Position numbers and translations under genes: made by a program
Shown: positions 5,149 through 7,122 of the stretch, piece by piece
Numbering within the stretch: position 1 is the stretch's first letter
Layout: the number at the start of each line of letters is the position of its first letter
Notes under the pieces: model-generated
The model's input: the letters and a program-made list of their open reading frames with translations, nothing else
What the model was told of the DNA's origin: nothing
The model's database searches: none
Origin: Candidatus Bathyarchaeota archaeon
Lineage (GTDB): Archaea; Thermoproteota; Bathyarchaeia; 40CM-2-53-6
Direction: 5' to 3'
Length of the DNA: 7,122 bases
NCBI GenBank assembly: GCA_005888695.1
Contig: VBBH01000088.1
Location: forward strand, 1 to 7,122

Positions 5149-5304
5149 TCATCGCAAGACGCTTCTTCCATAAAATCTGTAGTCCTGCCCACACTTTTCA
5201 CATCTTACCTCGTTATCATTGTCAGGGTTCACGATCACCTTGATCTCGTTTCCACAGTTGCATGTGAACTCCACTTTGTTCTGTTCTACTCCCAAGCCCA
5301 CCAA
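5149..5304 (-). CDS. Small zinc-ribbon protein, uncharacterised
   Basis: About 51 residues. The core is C-x-C (FTCNCGNEIKV) then C-x2-C (VRCEKCGQDYRF), 18 residues apart, which is a compact four-cysteine zinc ribbon, ending in a basic tail (YGRSVLR). The frame is open further upstream to an ATG at 5373, but that would overlap the cbf5 end by 67 bases and add a low-complexity Ser/Arg/Gly stretch. The TTG at 5304 or GTG at 5301, just after the cbf5 stop and about 10-13 bases after a GGGAG, fit better. A TTG at 5295 is also possible. It is probably the last gene of the cmk-eL14-cbf5 transcript. I recognise no named family. Confidence 0.55.
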   Translation of the reverse strand: MVGLGVEQNKVEFTCNCGNEIKVIVNPDNDNEVRCEKCGQDYRFYGRSVLR

Positions 5305-5306
5305 GC

Positions 5307-6385
5307 CTAGGCGGCTCCCTGAACCGGCTCTTGCGGAACGGTTTGTGAGGAATGACTTGTCTTGGACTTCCACAGACGTGGATAGGTGTCTGCTGGCATT
5401 ACTACCCTCACGGTCTTCGCCGCCAAACCCTTCTCCTTGCTCATGATGTCTTCCGAGGTCAAAAGTGCCCTTGCTAGAGCGACTAGTTCGCCTTTCAGAG
5501 TGAAGAGTGCCACCGGAGATTTGACTTTTATCCCATCGGTAAGTCTGACGATTCCTGGAATCGCTAGGTCCGCACCGTGGCAGATCGCGTTAACCGCGGA
5601 GTCTCGTATGAAGATCTTCTGCACGTATACGAACGCCGACTCCATAGGCTGGATGATTTTTCTTACAAGTTCCTCCCTCTTCTCTTGCGATTCTGCTTGT
5701 GATATCTCTAGAATGTCGTATAGATTGTAGATTGTTTCTTCTGTGAAAGGCCCGGCACGTGTTCTGCGCAGTTCTCGCATATGAGCTCCCACGCCGAGAA
5801 TATCGCCAATATCACTCACGAGTTTTCGAATATACGTTCCGGCTTGACAGCCTACTCTGAAGAGCACCAGCCGATCGTTTATCTCAACGTCTTTGATGTA
5901 ATAGATCCGTCTCTTCCTCACTTCTCTCTTCACGGCTGCCCTCAAAGGAGGTTTCTGATAGATCTCCCCGACGAATTCCTCCATCACGGATAGTAGTTTA
6001 GTGGTGGGAACGGAGTCGTGGAGAGTCATGAGGCACACGTACTCTTTCCCGGTGAGTAGGAACACTTGGATAATCTTGGTCGCATCTTCCAGTGCCAGGG
6101 GCAGTACGCCAGTGACCATTGGGTTTCTCCAGCCTGAAGACAGGCTTCTAGAGTCCCACCATGGCCCGCGTGTTTCAGCCCCAGCATCTTCTCCACCCAT
6201 GCAACCACTTCATGGCTCGACGGACCCGACGGCTTATCGAGGTTGATCAAGCCAAAGCGAACGTGTTGGTCGAGAGAACGCTTTTCCGGGATACATCCGA
6301 AGGATGGATCAGTCTCCTCTTGTATCTTGTCCAATATGCTCTGTTCCCGCTCCCAGGGAGCTTTCTCCCGTGGGATTAGTGACAA
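5307..6385 (-). CDS. cbf5: H/ACA RNP pseudouridine synthase Cbf5 (TruB family), gene with an intron
   Basis: Catalytic subunit of archaeal H/ACA ribonucleoproteins, converting uridine to pseudouridine in rRNA; it can also act on tRNA. Two minus-strand exons, 6385-6148 and 6124-5307, join into a 351-residue protein. Residues 44-62 ([19 protein letters not shown]) are TruB motif [20 protein letters not shown] (72-90) is motif II with catalytic Asp80, whose codon G|AC is split by the intron. The middle holds [21 protein letters not shown] and [17 protein letters not shown] domain follows (about 255-330, with [11 protein letters not shown] and [10 protein letters not shown]). Without splicing the frame ends after 119 codons and lacks the catalytic residue. 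The start at TTG 6385 is uncertain; an in-frame CTG at 6418 sits 6 bases after a perfect GGAGGT. Follows eL14 as in many archaea. Confidence 0.93.
6125..6147 (-). other. 23-nt archaeal pre-mRNA intron in cbf5
   Basis: Read on the minus strand, the junctions form a bulge-helix-bulge. The central helix is CTCT (exon 1) with GGAG (intron, one G-U pair). The 3-base bulges are AG|A and AA|A, each cut after its second base. The inner stem is AGCCT/AGGCT with a 6-base loop. An outer helix TGGG/CCCA lies in the exons, with one extra A on the 5' strand. Removing 23 bases restores both the frame and the invariant GGTLDP motif. One-base slips give the same mature mRNA because A's flank both junctions. 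Introns in cbf5 cut by the tRNA endonuclease are known from several Crenarchaeota. Confidence 0.9.
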
Positions 6386-6424
6386 CTCCTGATTGGTCGC
6401 CTCCTCTCCATTCTTCAGAGAGCT

Positions 6425-6430
6425 ACCTCC
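6425..6430 (-). promoter_or_regulatory. Strong Shine-Dalgarno site ahead of cbf5
   Basis: GGAGGT on the minus strand is the best ribosome-binding site in the window. It is 6 bases from an in-frame CTG (6418) that would add 11 residues to Cbf5. It is 13 bases from an ATG (6411) opening an 11-codon frame that overlaps the TTG 6385 start. A second purine-rich site (GGAGAGGAGG) lies about 14 bases before the TTG. The true start of Cbf5 is thus open. Confidence 0.5.
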
Positions 6431-6487
6431 TTTGTTAAGATTCGCAATTCATTGGGAGGAAAAAAGGCTTCTTCGTTCTCTGGAGCT

Positions 6488-6808
6488 TCAGTCTATGCTT
6501 TTTTCGGTAGATTCGGTGGTGGTAATGGATTGTTCTGGGAGGACTGTGGTCTTCATGAATTCTGCGCGCTTTCCTCGGCCCGCGGCCTTCATCACTTCCT
6601 CGTCTGTCGCTCCTTTCTTTACATCGACTGATTCTGAGGTTGGTTCGAGATGCTTTACGTTGGTTCGTCGCCTTTTTACACCAGTCAGCTTAGGGGGACC
6701 TGTTACTAGAACGAAGTTCTTGTCGATGACGTCGACGATAACGCATTTGAGTCCTGCTTCGCGCCCAAGGGTTTTGACGCAGACTCGGCCCACTTCGATG
6801 CTTGCCAT
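6488..6808 (-). CDS. rpl14e: 50S ribosomal protein eL14
   Basis: A 106-residue archaeal eL14. The N-terminus [18 protein letters not shown] is the conserved start of the SH3-like fold, followed by [17 protein letters not shown] and the [15 protein letters not shown] segment. The tail beyond about residue 60 is charged and less conserved. I start at the ATG at 6808, where the family sequence begins. An ATG at 6859, abutting the cmk stop, is in frame but would add 17 residues not usual for the family. It lies between cmk and cbf5, the standard archaeal order, with about 100 bases to the cbf5 start. Confidence 0.93.
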   Translation of the reverse strand: MASIEVGRVCVKTLGREAGLKCVIVDVIDKNFVLVTGPPKLTGVKRRRTNVKHLEPTSESVDVKKGATDEEVMKAAGRGKRAEFMKTTVLPEQSITTTESTEKSID

Positions 6809-6859
6809 AGATGTTTTTCCTGACTTCTCGCGGCCCTCATCGGCGGGGAAATATGTCAT

Positions 6860-7122
6860 TTAAGGTTTGGTCTGATTCTTGGATCGCTCCGCCGTTTTTC
6901 TTCTGGTTCCGTTCATTACAGCTTTCGCAGCATCCACTAGGATTCTACTGATTGATTCTATTGGTCCAATGCTGGTGTCCAAGATCAATTGGTAGATTGA
7001 GAAATCTTCGACCTTGAACCCATAGTGCAACTTGTACCTCTCACTTTGGACTCTCTCCCGAGTAACTGTTTGCCTTCTGGCCTCCTCGACAGTCAATCGG
7101 TCTCTTTCAGCTATCCTTTGGA
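6860..7122 (-). CDS. cmk: Cytidylate kinase, C-terminal part (truncated by the window edge)
   Basis: 86 complete residues are visible, entering from the right edge. Cmk phosphorylates CMP and dCMP for nucleotide recycling. The visible part begins with QRIAERDRLTVEEARRQTVTRE (quoted as QRIAERDR then LTVEEARR), the lid-like region with its Arg pairs, continues with SERYKLHYGFKVEDFSIYQLILDTS and ends in a helix and a basic tail (NGTRRKTAERSKNQTKP). This matches the end of archaeal CMP kinases. The P-loop lies outside the window. The TTG at 7096 is internal, not a start. It is upstream of eL14 and cbf5, as in many archaeal genomes. Confidence 0.88.
   Translation of the reverse strand, partial: QRIAERDRLTVEEARRQTVTRERVQSERYKLHYGFKVEDFSIYQLILDTSIGPIESISRILVDAAKAVMNGTRRKTAERSKNQTKP

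Noticed and set aside
6026..6385. cbf5 as a pseudogene or sequencing frameshift
   Set aside because: The disruption is a 23-base insertion, not a one-base slip. It has proper bulge-helix-bulge junctions, and its removal exactly restores the invariant active-site motif. The downstream frame is fully conserved.
6809..6859. eL14 starting at the ATG that abuts the cmk stop
   Set aside because: It would add 17 residues not usual in eL14; the family N-terminus begins at the ATG at 6808.

Overview
The window is archaeal. It carries uS13, uS4 and eL14 of archaeal type, the archaeal order cmk - eL14 - cbf5, a DUF131-type membrane protein, a self-cleaving S-adenosylmethionine decarboxylase, A/T-rich TATA-like boxes, and two genes interrupted by introns of the type cut by the archaeal tRNA splicing endonuclease. 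The cbf5 intron, the long uS4 tail and the multi-intron tRNA fit the TACK side of the Archaea (crenarchaeal, aigarchaeal, bathyarchaeal or thaumarchaeal relatives). Genus or phylum cannot be fixed from this sequence alone.

Layout. Bases 1-169 hold the end of an unidentified frame and a hairpin. Bases 170-879 (+) encode two small membrane proteins, a DUF131 protein and a cysteine-cluster protein. The second overlaps the tail of a convergent membrane-protein gene (868-1416, -) by 12 bases. That gene follows uS4 (1462-2160, -) and uS13 (2196-2690, -). uS13 is preceded by an A/T-rich, palindrome-rich 370-base region shared with the divergent speD (3063-3485, +). Next come a tRNA-Ser(GGA) gene split into three exons (3644-3797, +), a 450-base stretch with no convincing protein but several nested inverted repeats that looks like a structured RNA gene (about 3925-4170), and an AN1 zinc-finger / site-2-protease fusion (4249-5127, +). 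The rest is a minus-strand operon entering from the right edge: cmk (partial), eL14, cbf5 with a 23-base intron, and a small zinc-ribbon protein.

How the parts fit. Most of the window serves RNA and ribosome biogenesis: ribosomal proteins, the H/ACA pseudouridine synthase Cbf5, a tRNA, and CMP kinase for nucleotide supply. RNA splicing links two of them. The catalytic aspartate codon of Cbf5 exists only after a 23-nt intron is removed from its mRNA. The tRNA-Ser anticodon arm exists only after two introns, at 29/30 and 37/38, are removed. Both jobs would fall to the same bulge-helix-bulge endonuclease. The most novel items are the two-intron tRNA-Ser, the cbf5 intron that restores the active site, and the unassigned structured RNA candidate between the tRNA and the protease gene.
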